DNA of 64,000 nucleotides, taken from assembly GCF_009601505.1 (NCBI RefSeq), contig NZ_WITC01000043.1, positions 32,335 to 96,334 on the forward strand. Direction: 5' to 3'. Position 1 is the stretch's first letter; each line of letters opens with the position of its first letter. Shown piece after piece: positions 31,699 through 45,031 of this stretch. The notes beneath the pieces are model-generated. The model was not told where the DNA came from and did no database searches. It was given only the letters and a program-made list of their open reading frames with translations. This stretch comes from Sinorhizobium terangae. Lineage in GTDB: Bacteria > Pseudomonadota > Alphaproteobacteria > Rhizobiales > Rhizobiaceae. The translations under genes were made by a program, and so were the position numbers.

Positions 31699-34600
31699 AT
31701 GTCGATCAAGGCCAGTATCTACCACCTCACGCACTATACCTATGACCGGCCGGTAAGGCTCACACCGCAAATCATCAGGCTGAAACCGGCCGCGCATTCG
31801 AAGACCAAGGTCATCAGCCACTCGCTGAAAGTCTCCCCTGCAAACCATTTCGTCAATTTGCAGCAGGATCCCTACGGCAACTATCTCGCCCGCTACGTCT
31901 TTCCTGACCCCGTAACGGAATTGAAGATCGAGGTGGATCTGGTCGCCGACATGACCGTCTACAATCCGTTCGATTTCTTCGTCGAGGAAGAAGCCGAACA
32001 TTGGCCTTTCCCTTATCCTGAAGACTTGAGCGAAGACCTGAGGATCTACATGGCGCCGGAGCCTATGGGGCCGAGGCTTTCGGCATTCATGGAGAGCGTC
32101 GACCGGTCACGTCAGCGCACCGTCGATATGATCGTCGCTCTCAACACGCGGCTGCAGAAGGAAATCGGCTACGTCATCCGTATGGAGCCGGGCGTCCAAT
32201 CGCCGGAAGAGACGCTCGGCATTGCCAGGGGCTCATGTCGCGATTCCAGTTGGCTCCTGGTGCAGATCCTCCGCAATCTCGGCTTTGCCGCGCGCTTTGT
32301 CTCCGGCTATCTCATCCAGCTCACGCCGGACCTGAAGGCCCTCGATGGTCCCTCCGGCACCGAATACGACTTCACCGACCTTCACGCCTGGGCGGAGGTC
32401 TATCTTCCAGGCGCCGGCTGGATCGGGCTCGATCCAACGTCCGGCCTCTTAACCGGAGAGAGCCATATTCCGCTGGCCGCCACTCCGCACTATCGTAACG
32501 CCGCACCCATATCCGGCGAGTTCTTCGGCGATCCGGAGACGAGAAGCAATTTCGCCTTCGAGATGAAGGTTGCCCGCGTCGCCGAACATCCGCGCATCAC
32601 CAAGCCCTTTTCGGACGAGAGCTGGGAAGCACTGAATGCTCTCGGTGATCAGGTCGATCGTGTGCTTGCCGAGAACGACGTGCGCTTGACCATGGGCGGC
32701 GAGCCGACTTTCGTCTCGATCGACGATTTCGAATCGGACGAATGGAACACCGCTGCGGTCGGCCCGACGAAACGCGAGAAGGCGGATACGCTCATCCGGC
32801 GCCTGCGCGAGCGCTTCGCGCCCGGCGGCTTCCTGCATTATGGACAGGGCAAGTGGTATCCGGGCGAAAGCCTGCCGCGCTGGACCTTTTCCCTCTACTG
32901 GCGCAAGGACGGCGTGCCGATCTGGCGTGAGGCCAATCTGATCGCGGAGGAAACCGGCCGGCGCCACATCACCGAGCAGGACGCCGAGCGCCTGCTCGTC
33001 GCAATCGCCGGCGAGCTCGACGTCGATGCGGAGATGGTCGTTCCGGCCTATGAGGACCCGGCCGAGTGGATCGTCAAGGAAGCAAACCTTCCGGACAACG
33101 TCGATCCTTCCAATTCGAAACTCAAGGATCCGGAAGAGCGCAGCCGCCTCGCCCGCGTCTTCGAGCGCGGCCTGACGACTCCGACGGGCTACGTTCTGCC
33201 GGTGCAGGCCTGGAACGCACTTGCGAGTGGCCGGCGATGGATGAGCGAGAAATGGAAGACCCGCCGCGGCCGGATTTTCCTCGTGCCCGGCGACAGCCCC
33301 GTCGGCTATCGCCTGCCGCTCGGCTCGCTGCCCTATATCGCTCCCTCCGCCTATCCCTATATCAATCCGGTGGATCCGACGGTTCCACGCGGCGACCTGC
33401 CGGATTTCAGCCGGGGCCGGGCGCAGCACTCGCGCTTCCAGCCGTCGGAGGAGCCGCCCACACCGCTGCCGCCCTCTCGCGACGAGATCGACGGCGCCGT
33501 ACGTACAGCGATCAGCGTCGAGCCGCGCGATGGCCGGCTTTGCGTGTTCATGCCGCCGACGACGAGCATCGAGGAATATCTCGACCTCATCGCCTCGACC
33601 GAGCGGGCCGCCGCCCCGCTCGGCATGCCCGTGCATATCGAAGGCTATCCGCCACCGCAGGATGAGCGCATCAACGTCATCCGCGTCGCCCCGGACCCCG
33701 GCGTGATCGAGGTCAACATCCACCCGGCGGCAAACTGGCGGGAATGCGTCGATATCACCACGGCGATTTATGAGGAGGCGCGCCAGAGCCGGCTCGGCAC
33801 CGACAAGTTCATGATCGACGGTCGTCATACCGGGACGGGCGGCGGCAATCACGTGGTCGTGGGCGGCCGCAACCCTAACGACAGCCCCTTTCTGCGCCGG
33901 CCGGATCTTCTGAAGAGCATCGTGCTCCACTGGCAGCGCCACCCTTCGCTCTCCTATCTCTTTTCCGGCCTCTTCATCGGACCGACCAGCCAGGCGCCGC
34001 GCATCGACGAGGCGCGCCACGATTCCCTCTATGAACTGGAGATCGCGCTCGCGCAGGTGCCGCGGCCCGATGCCGATCGCCCGCCCCCGTTGCCGTGGCT
34101 GGTGGACCGGCTGTTCCGCAACCTGCTCGTCGACGTCACCGGCAATACCCATCGCTCCGAAATCTGCATCGACAAGCTCTTCTCACCGGACGGACCGACC
34201 GGGCGGCTCGGGCTGATCGAGTTTCGCGGTTTCGAGATGCCGCCCAACGCGCGCATGTCGCTCGCCCAGCAATTGCTCGTCCGCGCACTCATCGCCCGCT
34301 TCTGGAAAAGTCCGGTCGATGGCGGTTTCGTGCGTTGGGGCACGGTCCTGCACGATCGCTTCATGCTGCCGCACCATGTCTGGCAGGATTTTCTCGACGT
34401 GCTTGCGGACCTCCGCGCCCACGGCTTCGACTTGCGGCCCGAATGGTTCGAGGCCCAGCTCGAATTCCGCTTCCCCTTCTGCGGCGAGGTGGAATATGAA
34501 GAGGCGAAGCTCGAACTGCGTCAGGCGCTGGAACCCTGGCACGTGATGGGAGAGCAGGGCGCGATCGGCGGCACCGTGCGCTACGTCGATTCCTCGGTGG

Positions 34601-35019
34601 AGCGATTGCAGGTGAAGCTCGAAACCGCCAATCCGGACCGCTACACGGTCGCGTGCAACGGCCGGCCCGTGCCACTGACCCGAGCCGGGAAAGGTGGTGT
34701 GGCCGTCGCAGGCGTGCGTTACAAGGCTTGGCAGCCCGCCTCCGGCCTGCATCCGGTCCTGCCGGTCAACACTCCCCTTACATTCGATATTTATGATAAA
34801 TGGTCGAATCGAGCGATCGGCGGCTGCGTCTACCACGTGGCGCATCCGGGCGGGCGCAACTATGAGACATTTCCGGTCAACGGCAACGAGGCCGAAGCAC
34901 GCCGTCTGGCGCGCTTCGAGCCCTGGGGCCACACCACCGGTGGCTATCGGCTTCAACCTGAGGCTCCGCCGGCGGAATTTCCGCTGACGCTCGACCTGAG
35001 GCGTCCAGCAGGAGTGTAA
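31699..35019 (+). CDS. Transglutaminase-like / DUF2126 fusion protein
   Basis: The 1106-residue protein has an N-terminal transglutaminase N-domain ([21 protein letters not shown]), a papain-like transglutaminase core with the cysteine in [12 protein letters not shown], histidine in [11 protein letters not shown] and aspartate in LDPTSGL, then a large DUF2126 region (about 300-1100) with [24 protein letters not shown] and [18 protein letters not shown]2126 resembles glutamine-synthetase-like ligases in published predictions. It is followed with TAAATG (no gap) by the ATP-grasp fusion, so the two are co-translated. No biochemical role is established. Confidence 0.88.
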   Translation: MSIKASIYHLTHYTYDRPVRLTPQIIRLKPAAHSKTKVISHSLKVSPANHFVNLQQDPYGNYLARYVFPDPVTELKIEVDLVADMTVYNPFDFFVEEEAEHWPFPYPEDLSEDLRIYMAPEPMGPRLSAFMESVDRSRQRTVDMIVALNTRLQKEIGYVIRMEPGVQSPEETLGIARGSCRDSSWLLVQILRNLGFAARFVSGYLIQLTPDLKALDGPSGTEYDFTDLHAWAEVYLPGAGWIGLDPTSGLLTGESHIPLAATPHYRNAAPISGEFFGDPETRSNFAFEMKVARVAEHPRITKPFSDESWEALNALGDQVDRVLAENDVRLTMGGEPTFVSIDDFESDEWNTAAVGPTKREKADTLIRRLRERFAPGGFLHYGQGKWYPGESLPRWTFSLYWRKDGVPIWREANLIAEETGRRHITEQDAERLLVAIAGELDVDAEMVVPAYEDPAEWIVKEANLPDNVDPSNSKLKDPEERSRLARVFERGLTTPTGYVLPVQAWNALASGRRWMSEKWKTRRGRIFLVPGDSPVGYRLPLGSLPYIAPSAYPYINPVDPTVPRGDLPDFSRGRAQHSRFQPSEEPPTPLPPSRDEIDGAVRTAISVEPRDGRLCVFMPPTTSIEEYLDLIASTERAAAPLGMPVHIEGYPPPQDERINVIRVAPDPGVIEVNIHPAANWRECVDITTAIYEEARQSRLGTDKFMIDGRHTGTGGGNHVVVGGRNPNDSPFLRRPDLLKSIVLHWQRHPSLSYLFSGLFIGPTSQAPRIDEARHDSLYELEIALAQVPRPDADRPPPLPWLVDRLFRNLLVDVTGNTHRSEICIDKLFSPDGPTGRLGLIEFRGFEMPPNARMSLAQQLLVRALIARFWKSPVDGGFVRWGTVLHDRFMLPHHVWQDFLDVLADLRAHGFDLRPEWFEAQLEFRFPFCGEVEYEEAKLELRQALEPWHVMGEQGAIGGTVRYVDSSVERLQVKLETANPDRYTVACNGRPVPLTRAGKGGVAVAGVRYKAWQPASGLHPVLPVNTPLTFDIYDKWSNRAIGGCVYHVAHPGGRNYETFPVNGNEAEARRLARFEPWGHTTGGYRLQPEAPPAEFPLTLDLRRPAGV

Positions 35020-37422
35020 ATGGCGAAGAAACAGGCGGCAAAGGCGGAAGAGAAGGATCGGCTCGACCCGGCGTTCGGCTATCGCGCCCTTCCGGGTATC
35101 GCCGACGAAATGCTCGATCCGGACGGCAATGTCAGGCCGGTCTGGCAGCGGCTGCTCTCGGCGCTTGGCCAGATGGACGAAGCGGATCTCACCAATCGCT
35201 TCGCCCGTGCCGACCGTTATCTGCGCGATGCCGGTGTTTTCTATCGGGCCTATGGCGGCCAGGATAATTCGGAACGAAGCTGGCCGCTGTCCCACATCCC
35301 CGTCCTGATCGACGAGGCGGAATGGGCGGTTGTTTCGCAAGGGCTGATCCAGCGCGCCGAACTGCTCGAGCGTGTGGTCGCCGATATCTATGGCGAAAAC
35401 CGGCTGGTCCGGGAGGGCCTGCTGCCTCCTGCCCTCGTCGCCTCCAATCCGGAGTTCCTGCGCCCGCTGGTCGGTGTCAAACCGGCCGACGGACATTTCC
35501 TGCACTTCTGCTCGTTCGAGATCGGACGCGGGCCGGATGGCAACTGGTGGGTGCTTTCCGATCGCACCGAGGCTCCCTCCGGCGCCGGCTTCGCACTGGA
35601 AAACCGTGTTGCGACGACGCGCGCCTTTTCCGATATCTATGCCGAAACGCACGTGCACCGACTGGCGGGCTTCTTCGGCGCATTTCGCGATACGCTGCAG
35701 GCTCGAAAGCAGCATCCGGACGATCGCATCGCCGTCCTCTCGCCCGGCATTGCCAATGAGACCTATTTCGAACACGCCTATATCGCCCGTTACCTCGGCT
35801 TCATGCTGCTCGAAGGCGAGGACCTGACGGTCGTCGGCGGCCGTGTCATGGTGCGCACGGTTGCCGGCCTCAAGCCTGTCGGCGTGCTGTGGCGCCGGCT
35901 CGACGCGGCCTTCGCCGATCCGCTCGAACTCAACCAGTCTTCCCATATCGGCACGCCCGGGATCGTCGAGGCGCTGAGGGCCGGCTCCGTCTCGATCGTC
36001 AATGCGCTCGGCTCTGGGATCCTGGAGACCCGCGCCCTTCTCGCCTTCATGCCGGCGATCTGCCGCCACCTGCTCGGCGAGGAGCAAAAGCTGCCGTCGA
36101 TCGCCACCTGGTGGTGCGGGCAGCAGTCCGAACGCGACAATGTCGCCGGCAATGTCGAGCGCATGGTGATCGGTCCAGCCTATTCGACCCGCCCCTTCTT
36201 CGACGACAACGGACAGTCGGTCCTTGGCACGTCGCTCTGCGAGGACGGCACCTCGGTTTCGGAATGGCTAGGGACCGGCGGCGGCAAGCTGGTGGGACAG
36301 GAGGTCGTCACGCTGTCGACGACCCCCGCCTGGGTGCGCGGACGGCTGACGCCGCGGCCGATGAGCTTGCGGGTCTTCGCTGCGCGCACGCGCGACGGCT
36401 GGCAGATCATGCCAGGCGGTTTCGCGCGTATCGGTTCCGGCGACGACGTGGCGGCTATCGCGATGAAGGCGGGCGGGACGGCCGCCGATGTCTGGATCGT
36501 CAGCGACAAGCCGGTCGAGCGCACGACACTGCTCCCGGCCGAGGAGAGCTTCACGCGCAACATGCCGGGCAGCCTGCCGAGCCGCGCGGCTGACAATCTC
36601 TTCTGGCTGGGCCGCTATATCGAGCGGTCGGAAGGTGCACTCAGGATCCTGCGAGCCTGGCACGGGCGCTTCGCCGAGGCCGCCGATCCGAAAATGCCGC
36701 TTCTGAAGGACGTCACGGACTATCTCGCGGCCCTCGACATCAACACGCGCCAACCGGTACCCGACAGCCTGCTCGCCAATATCGACAGCGCGCTCTTCAG
36801 CGCCGGCAATATCCGCGACCGGTTTTCGCCCGACGGCTGGCTGGCCCTCAACGATCTGTCGAGGACGGCGCGGAAGTTTCATGCGACCGTGCAGGCCGGC
36901 GACGACGCCACGCATGCGATGACCATTCTGTTGCGCAAACTTGCCGGCTTTGCCGGTCTCGTCCACGAAAACATGTACCGCTTCACCGGCTGGCGGTTCC
37001 TGACGATCGGTCGCTATATCGAGCGCGGCCTCCACATGACCCGCTTGCTTGGGCATATGTCTGGACCCGAAGCTCCGGACGGCGCCTATGACATGCTGCT
37101 CGAGATCGGCGACAGCGTCATGACCCACCGCCGCCGCTACAACGTCAACACGGCAGCGCTGACTGTCACCGACCTCCTCGCCCTCGATCCGCTCAATCCG
37201 CGCTCGGTTCTCTATCAGTTGAACGAGATCAAGACCGAGGTGGAGCTCTTGCCGAACGCTTTCGTCAACGGTCAGATGTCACCCTTCTACCGCGAGACGA
37301 TGCGGCTTCATTCCGGCCTTGCGGTGATGACGCCGGAGGCAATGACGGCGACCGTCTACAAGCAGCTCGAACGGGATCTCGAAAGGCTTTCGGACCTGCT
37401 CGCGCAAACCTATCTCGGCTAG
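35020..37422 (+). CDS. Circularly permuted ATP-grasp and alpha-E domain fusion
   Basis: The 800-residue protein joins a circularly permuted ATP-grasp region (DUF404/DUF407; residues about 70-480, with VVADIYGENRLVREGLLP, SPGIANETYFEHAYIARYLG and VNALGSGILETRALLAFMPAICRHLLGE broken across the fold) to an alpha-E domain (DUF403; about 500-800, starting SRAADNLFWLGRYIERSEG). In many genomes these are two adjacent genes; here they are fused. ATP-grasp enzymes join a carboxylate to an amine, so an amide or peptide ligase is predicted. The start codon directly follows the stop of the transglutaminase-DUF2126 gene. Confidence 0.88.
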   Translation: MAKKQAAKAEEKDRLDPAFGYRALPGIADEMLDPDGNVRPVWQRLLSALGQMDEADLTNRFARADRYLRDAGVFYRAYGGQDNSERSWPLSHIPVLIDEAEWAVVSQGLIQRAELLERVVADIYGENRLVREGLLPPALVASNPEFLRPLVGVKPADGHFLHFCSFEIGRGPDGNWWVLSDRTEAPSGAGFALENRVATTRAFSDIYAETHVHRLAGFFGAFRDTLQARKQHPDDRIAVLSPGIANETYFEHAYIARYLGFMLLEGEDLTVVGGRVMVRTVAGLKPVGVLWRRLDAAFADPLELNQSSHIGTPGIVEALRAGSVSIVNALGSGILETRALLAFMPAICRHLLGEEQKLPSIATWWCGQQSERDNVAGNVERMVIGPAYSTRPFFDDNGQSVLGTSLCEDGTSVSEWLGTGGGKLVGQEVVTLSTTPAWVRGRLTPRPMSLRVFAARTRDGWQIMPGGFARIGSGDDVAAIAMKAGGTAADVWIVSDKPVERTTLLPAEESFTRNMPGSLPSRAADNLFWLGRYIERSEGALRILRAWHGRFAEAADPKMPLLKDVTDYLAALDINTRQPVPDSLLANIDSALFSAGNIRDRFSPDGWLALNDLSRTARKFHATVQAGDDATHAMTILLRKLAGFAGLVHENMYRFTGWRFLTIGRYIERGLHMTRLLGHMSGPEAPDGAYDMLLEIGDSVMTHRRRYNVNTAALTVTDLLALDPLNPRSVLYQLNEIKTEVELLPNAFVNGQMSPFYRETMRLHSGLAVMTPEAMTATVYKQLERDLERLSDLLAQTYLG

Positions 37423-37453
37423 AGCGGAATGAGTCACGCGGCACGCGAATGCT

Positions 37454-37612
37454 ACCCCTCCCCAACCCCTCCCCGCGAGGGGGAGGGGCAGTCTTTGCCG
37501 CACCGTCTCCCACTCCACGTCACCCTTGCGCCTGAAGCGAGGCTTGGAAACGACAGGAGATCGCAGCTGGCGCCTGGCCCCTCCCCCTCGTGGGGAGGGG
37601 TTGGGGAGGGGT
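37454..37612. repeat. Large inverted repeat of CCCCTCCCC type
   Basis: Two 36-base arms (37454-37489 and 37577-37612) are inverted copies with one mismatch and enclose 87 bases. Similar paired elements lie at 49423, 54530 and 63765. It separates the ATP-grasp fusion gene from the second transglutaminase gene. Confidence 0.85.
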
Positions 37613-37652
37613 CTATCCACCTCGAAACGCCCAACGAAGGCGGCACTTGCCA

Positions 37653-38531
37653 ATGCTCTACGACATCAACCTGACGATCACCTACGGCTACGAGGCCCCG
37701 GTTGCCGGCGGACGCCACCTCGTACGTGTGCTGCCGGCCTCGATCCCCGGTCGTCAACGGCTTGTCGTCGGCTCGATAAGCTGCCAGCCGACTCCGGGCG
37801 AACGGGTCGAAAGCGTGGATTTCTTCGCGAACCCCACCACGTCCATCCTTTTCCGTTCGGTGCACGACAGCCTCGCCATTCGCATGCAGGCACGCGTTCA
37901 GGTGGAAGCGCAGGCGCTCACCGCCGATCTTACCCCGCCTCTTGCCGGTTTGCCGTCGCAGCTTGCCGCGTGCTGGTCGGTCGATGCGGAGTCCCCGCAC
38001 CATTTTGTCGGGCCGAGTCCGCTCCTGCCGGACGCCCCGGAGATTGCGGCCTACGCGCGGGCGATCGCCGACGAAGGAATGACCGTGCGCCAGATTGGGA
38101 CGGCGATCTGCGAGCGCGTCCACCGCGACTTCGTCTACGATACCGAGGCGACGACCGTAAACACGACGGCTGCCGAAGCCTTCAAGCTCAAGCGCGGCGT
38201 CTGCCAGGACTTTGCACATGTGATGATCGTCGCCCTTCGCAGCCTCGGCATTCCGGCGGGCTATGTCAGCGGGTTCCTCAGAACCTTGCCGCCGCCAGGC
38301 AAGGAACGGCTGGAAGGCGCCGACGCAATGCATGCCTGGGTTCGCTTCTGGTGCGGCACCGCGAGCGGCTGGATGGAACTCGACCCGACGAACAATATTC
38401 CGGCCGGCACGGATCACATCGTCGTAGGCCACGGCCGCGACTACGGCGACGTCGCGCCCGTAATCGGCATACTCAAGAGCTATGGCAGCCATACCACGGA
38501 ACAGGCCGTGGACGTCGTTCCCGTTGGCTGA
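37653..38531 (+). CDS. Transglutaminase-like cysteine peptidase family protein
   Basis: The 292-residue protein begins MLYDINLTITYGYEAPV, a transglutaminase N-domain, and carries the catalytic cysteine in KRGVCQDFAHVM, histidine in DAMHAWVRFW and aspartate in ELDPTNN. It is the typical third member of the DUF2126/ATP-grasp/alpha-E cassette. I start at 37653 because upstream codons lie in the palindromic repeat. No signal peptide is seen. The proteasome-like peptidase that often follows in other genomes is absent here. Confidence 0.88.
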   Translation: MLYDINLTITYGYEAPVAGGRHLVRVLPASIPGRQRLVVGSISCQPTPGERVESVDFFANPTTSILFRSVHDSLAIRMQARVQVEAQALTADLTPPLAGLPSQLAACWSVDAESPHHFVGPSPLLPDAPEIAAYARAIADEGMTVRQIGTAICERVHRDFVYDTEATTVNTTAAEAFKLKRGVCQDFAHVMIVALRSLGIPAGYVSGFLRTLPPPGKERLEGADAMHAWVRFWCGTASGWMELDPTNNIPAGTDHIVVGHGRDYGDVAPVIGILKSYGSHTTEQAVDVVPVG

Positions 38532-38708
38532 TCCGAATTGGTACAGTCGGGTCCCATATCCGGTCAACCAGTCCCGGGCAAATCATTGGAAACCATGGAA
38601 CTTCTTCCAAAATTCATTAAAATTCAAGCAATTGGCTGAACGAGATAGTAATTCGTCGCCGCTAATGCTCGCCCCAAGCTTGCAATGTATTTCTTGGGGT
38701 GCGCGAAG

Positions 38709-39974
38709 ATGGGAAGACGATCCATGAGGGGCCGGTCCTTCGGCATGATGCTGAAGGACCGCGGCGGTAATTTCGGAATGATGACGGCGCTGGTGGCACC
38801 GCTGCTGCTGGCAGCGGGTGGTGTCTCCATCGACATGGCCAACATGCTGATGACCAAGAACCAGTTGCAGGACGCCACCGATGCCGCCGCGCTCGCCGCT
38901 GCTTCCGCGCTGGTCTCGAACGAGCAGCCCAACATTGAAGAGGCCAAGGCGATTGCGCGCAAATTCCTGAAGGCGCAGATGGCAAGCTCGAGCTCGGCGG
39001 ACACCCCGGCCGATGGTGACCAGACGCCAACAGCAACCGCCCAGTCGGCGGACAGCGCAGCGGCTGCCTCCGAGGCGCCAGATTGGGACGATGTCAATAC
39101 CTCGGAAGTTAATATCATCGAGACGCCCAATGGCGTGAAGGGGAAGTCCTTCAAGGTTTCGATCGTCAACAAGCATCTGATCCAGTTCAACGCGATGACG
39201 CGCCTCCTGGGCACGGATTCGATCGAACTCGAAACCAGGGCAACGGCGGAAAGCGCAACCGAGAGCAAGAACGCCTTGTCCATGTATCTCGTGCTCGACC
39301 GCTCCGGATCGATGGCCTGGAAGACGAATACGATCGACACGACGAAGTCCAAGTGCTCCAATTACACGGAGGCGAACTGGGACAGGTATCCGAACCTCAA
39401 GGCGACCAGCCCGTGCTACGTCACAAAGGTCAATGCTCTGAAGACGGCCGCTGACGACCTGTTCGCCCAGCTGATGCTCGCCGATCCGGAGCAGATCTAT
39501 GTGCGCACCGGCGCCGTTTCCTACAACGCTTCGCAGGATCCCGCGGGCAGCCTCGCCTGGGGAACGACGGGCGCGTCAGCTTACGTCAATGCGCTGGTCG
39601 CGACAGGCGGAACGGCTTCCGGCAACGCCTTCAAGACCGCCTACAACAAGGTGACCGCATCGACGGAAGACACGGCGCACAACAGCAAGAACGGTCAGGT
39701 TCCGACGAAATACATCGTCTTCATGACCGATGGCGAGAACAACTACGCCAACGACGATACGGTCACCAAATATTGGTGCGACGTCGCCAAGGCCAACAAG
39801 GTTCAGATCTACAGCGTCGCGTTCATGGCACCGGACCGCGGCCAGGCCCTCTTGAAGTATTGCGCTTCCTCCACCGCGCATTATTTCGAGGCCGAGGAAG
39901 CAGCCGACCTCGTTGCCGCCTTCAAGGCGATCGGCGAACGGGCCTCTGCCATGGTCTCCCGGCTTACCGAATAG
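38709..39974 (+). CDS. TadG-like protein with von Willebrand A domain
   Basis: The 421-residue protein has a short basic N-terminus, a membrane segment in the TadE/TadG pattern (GGNFGMMTALVAPLLLAAGG), the MANMLMTKNQLQDATDAAALA motif of pilus-assembly proteins, a serine-rich linker, and a von Willebrand A domain with the metal-ion site LDRSGSMAW and a later FMTDGENN. TadG-type proteins work with Flp pili, but no other tad genes are in the window. I chose 38709 (MGRRSMRG) over 38685 because GGGGTG precedes it. Probably anchored in the inner membrane with the domain outside. Confidence 0.8.
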   Translation: MGRRSMRGRSFGMMLKDRGGNFGMMTALVAPLLLAAGGVSIDMANMLMTKNQLQDATDAAALAAASALVSNEQPNIEEAKAIARKFLKAQMASSSSADTPADGDQTPTATAQSADSAAAASEAPDWDDVNTSEVNIIETPNGVKGKSFKVSIVNKHLIQFNAMTRLLGTDSIELETRATAESATESKNALSMYLVLDRSGSMAWKTNTIDTTKSKCSNYTEANWDRYPNLKATSPCYVTKVNALKTAADDLFAQLMLADPEQIYVRTGAVSYNASQDPAGSLAWGTTGASAYVNALVATGGTASGNAFKTAYNKVTASTEDTAHNSKNGQVPTKYIVFMTDGENNYANDDTVTKYWCDVAKANKVQIYSVAFMAPDRGQALLKYCASSTAHYFEAEEAADLVAAFKAIGERASAMVSRLTE

Positions 39975-39997
39975 TCCGACGCCAAACCGCTCCGTTC

Positions 39998-40030
39998 ATG
40001 CCGTCCGGCCCCGCTGGGCGGCATTTTTCT
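39998..40030 (+). terminator. Terminator after the vWA gene
   Basis: ATGCCGTCC pairs with GGGCGGCAT (one wobble) around a 9-base GC loop and is followed by TTTTTC. Confidence 0.75.
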
Positions 40031-40081
40031 TTATGCGCAAGTACATGTTGCAAGCGCTTCGGATCGATGCATAAATTGCCC

Positions 40082-40123
40082 TAAAGCGCGTTGCGTTCAA
40101 TCGGACTCATGCGACGCGCTTTA
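40082..40123. repeat. Short palindrome related to type 2 repeats
   Basis: TAAAGCGCGTTGCG and CGACGCGCTTTA are inverted arms around ATTCAATCGGACTCATG-like sequence, in the gap before glgP. Confidence 0.6.
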
Positions 40124-40138
40124 GGTCATTGTTTTTAT

Positions 40139-40183
40139 GCATGTCGTTGTCCAAAAACCGCTGCACACTTTTGGGCGACATGC
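40139..40183. repeat. Short dispersed palindrome with GCATGTCG/CGACATGC ends
   Basis: GCATGTCGTTGTCCAAAAAC, CGCTGCACACTTTTGGG and CGACATGC; related to the opposite-orientation copy at 28461-28506. It lies just upstream of glgP. Confidence 0.7.
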
Positions 40184-40248
40184 ACTAACTCCCGGTCGGC
40201 GCCGGCCCGCGGTCTCCCACACGCGAAAAGGGCAAACAGAAAAAGGTA

Positions 40249-42722
<2,474 letters not shown>

Positions 42723-42726
<4 letters not shown>

Positions 42727-44933
42727 CGGATTCGCCCGGCAAGGACCCAGCGCCCGATCCGTCCGGTGTGCTGCCAGCGGCGGATATCGCGGCAATACTT
42801 TCCGGCACCCACGACAATCCCTTCGCTGTTCTCGGCGTTCATGCCGCCGGCAAGGACTATGTTGCCCGCTGCTTCATCCCCGGCGCCGAGGCCGTGACGG
42901 CAGAAACCCTCTCCGGCAAGGAAATCGGCACGCTCAACCGGCGCGACGACGCCGGCTTCTTCGAGGGCGTCGTGTCGCTGCGCAAGGAGCAGCCCGTTCG
43001 TTATCGCGCCGTCAACAGCGGCGGTGAATGGGTCATCGTCGATCCCTATAGCTTCGGCCCCGTTCTCGGGCCGATGGACGACTACTATATTCGCGAGGGC
43101 TCGCATCTCAGGCTCTTCGACAAGATGGGCGCCCATCCGATCTTGCACGACGGCGCGGAAGGCTTCCACTTTGCCGTCTGGGCCCCGAACGCGCGACGGG
43201 TGTCGGTGGTCGGCAGTTTCAACGACTGGGATGGACGGCGGCACGTCATGCGCCTGCGCGCCGATACCGGCATTTGGGAGATATTCATTCCCGGTATCCC
43301 GGCTGGCGCGCCGTACAAATATGAAATCCTCGACAGCGAAGGGACGCTCCTGCCGCTGAAAGCGGATCCGTTCGCCCGCCGCTCGGAACTGCGCCCCGAT
43401 ACGGCTTCGATGACGACGGGCGAGATTGCGCAGATCTGGGAGGACGAAGCGCATCGCCGGCATTGGGCCGAGGTCGATCCGCGCCGGCAGCCGATCTCCA
43501 TCTACGAGGTGCATGCCGGTTCCTGGCAGCGGCGCGACAATGGCGAGATGCTCTCCTGGGACGAGCTGGCGGACCGGCTCATTCCCTACTGCGTCGACAT
43601 GGGCTTCACTCACATCGAGTTCCTGCCGATCTCCGAATTTCCGTTCGACCCATCCTGGGGCTATCAGACCACCGGCCTCTACGCCCCGACGGCCCGTTTC
43701 GGCGAACCGGAGGGTTTCGCCCGCTTCGTCAACGGCTGCCATAAGGTCGGCATCGGCGTCATCCTCGACTGGGTGCCGGCGCATTTCCCGACAGATGAGC
43801 ACGGCCTGCGCTGGTTCGACGGCACTGCGCTCTACGAGCATGCGGACCCGCGCCAGGGATTTCATCCCGACTGGAACACGGCGATCTACAATTTCGGCCG
43901 CCAGGAGGTTCTCGCCTATCTCGTCAACAATGCCCTCTATTGGGCCGAGAAGTTCCACGTCGACGGTCTGAGGGTCGATGCGGTCGCGTCGATGCTCTAT
44001 CTCGACTACTCGCGCAAGTACGGCGAGTGGGTGCCGAACGAATATGGCGGCAACGAAAACCTGGAAGCCGTCCGCTTTCTGCAGACGATGAACACCCGCC
44101 TCTACGGCATCCATCAAGGGGTGCTGACGATCGCCGAAGAGTCGACCTCTTGGCCGAAGGTTTCGCATCCGGTGCATGCGGGCGGTCTGGGCTTCGGCTT
44201 CAAGTGGAACATGGGCTTCATGCACGACACGCTGCAATATCTCTCGCGCGAATCCGTGCACCGGAAGTTCCACCACAACGACATGACCTTCGGGCTGCTT
44301 TACGCCTTCAGCGAGAATTTCGTGCTGCCGCTGTCACACGATGAGGTGGTGCACGGCAAGGGATCGCTGATCGCCAAGATGGCGGGCGACGACTGGCAGA
44401 AGTTCGCCAATCTCAGGGCCTATTACGCCTTCATGTGGGGCTATCCCGGCAAGAAACTGCTCTTCATGGGCCAGGAATTCGCCCAGTGGCGGGAATGGTC
44501 GGAGGATCGCGCGCTCGACTGGAACCTGCTCGAATACAATATGCACGAGGGAATGCGCCGCCTGATACGCGACCTGAACGGCACTTACCGCTCGAAGGCG
44601 GCGCTGCATGCGCGAGACTGCGAGGGCGAGGGTTTCGAGTGGCTGATCGCGGACGACCGGGACAATTCCGTCTTCGCTTGGCTCAGAAAGGCTCCGGGAC
44701 AAAAACTCGTCGCGGTCGTCACTAATTTCACCCCGGTCTATCGCGACCACTATGACGTGCCGCTTCCCATCGCGGGGCGCTGGCGGGAGATCCTCAACAC
44801 CGATGCGGAAATCTATGGAGGGAGTGGCAAGGGCAACGGCGGCGCCGTTTATGCCGAGACGAAATCGAACGGAGAGACGATCGCCACCATCACGCTGCCG
44901 CCTCTGGCGACGCTGATGCTGGAGCAGGACTAG
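42723..44933 (+). CDS. glgB: 1,4-alpha-glucan branching enzyme
   Basis: The 736-residue GH13 enzyme makes alpha-1,6 branches. It has an N-terminal CBM48 domain (FAVWAPNARRVSVVGSFNDW), GH13 region I DWVPAHFPTDEHGL, the nucleophile in DGLRVDAVASMLYLDY, the glutamate in EESTSWPKV and LSHDEVVHGKGSL. Start at ATGA overlap with glgP. The length is that of the long type with an extra N-terminal region before CBM48. Confidence 0.97.
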
Positions 44934-45031
44934 CCGTCCCGTACGAGGGGCGGGGCAGGAGGACGTCATCTGGACCGCGAGGCGTCGCAGGAGCCGCCGA
45001 GCAGTCCTCGAACTGGTAATGGGGAGGACAA

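Noticed and set aside
32449..34152. Long frame antisense to the transglutaminase-DUF2126 gene
   Set aside because: Shadow frame; no domains, opposite to a well supported gene. The same applies to 34183-36087 and 41161-42795.
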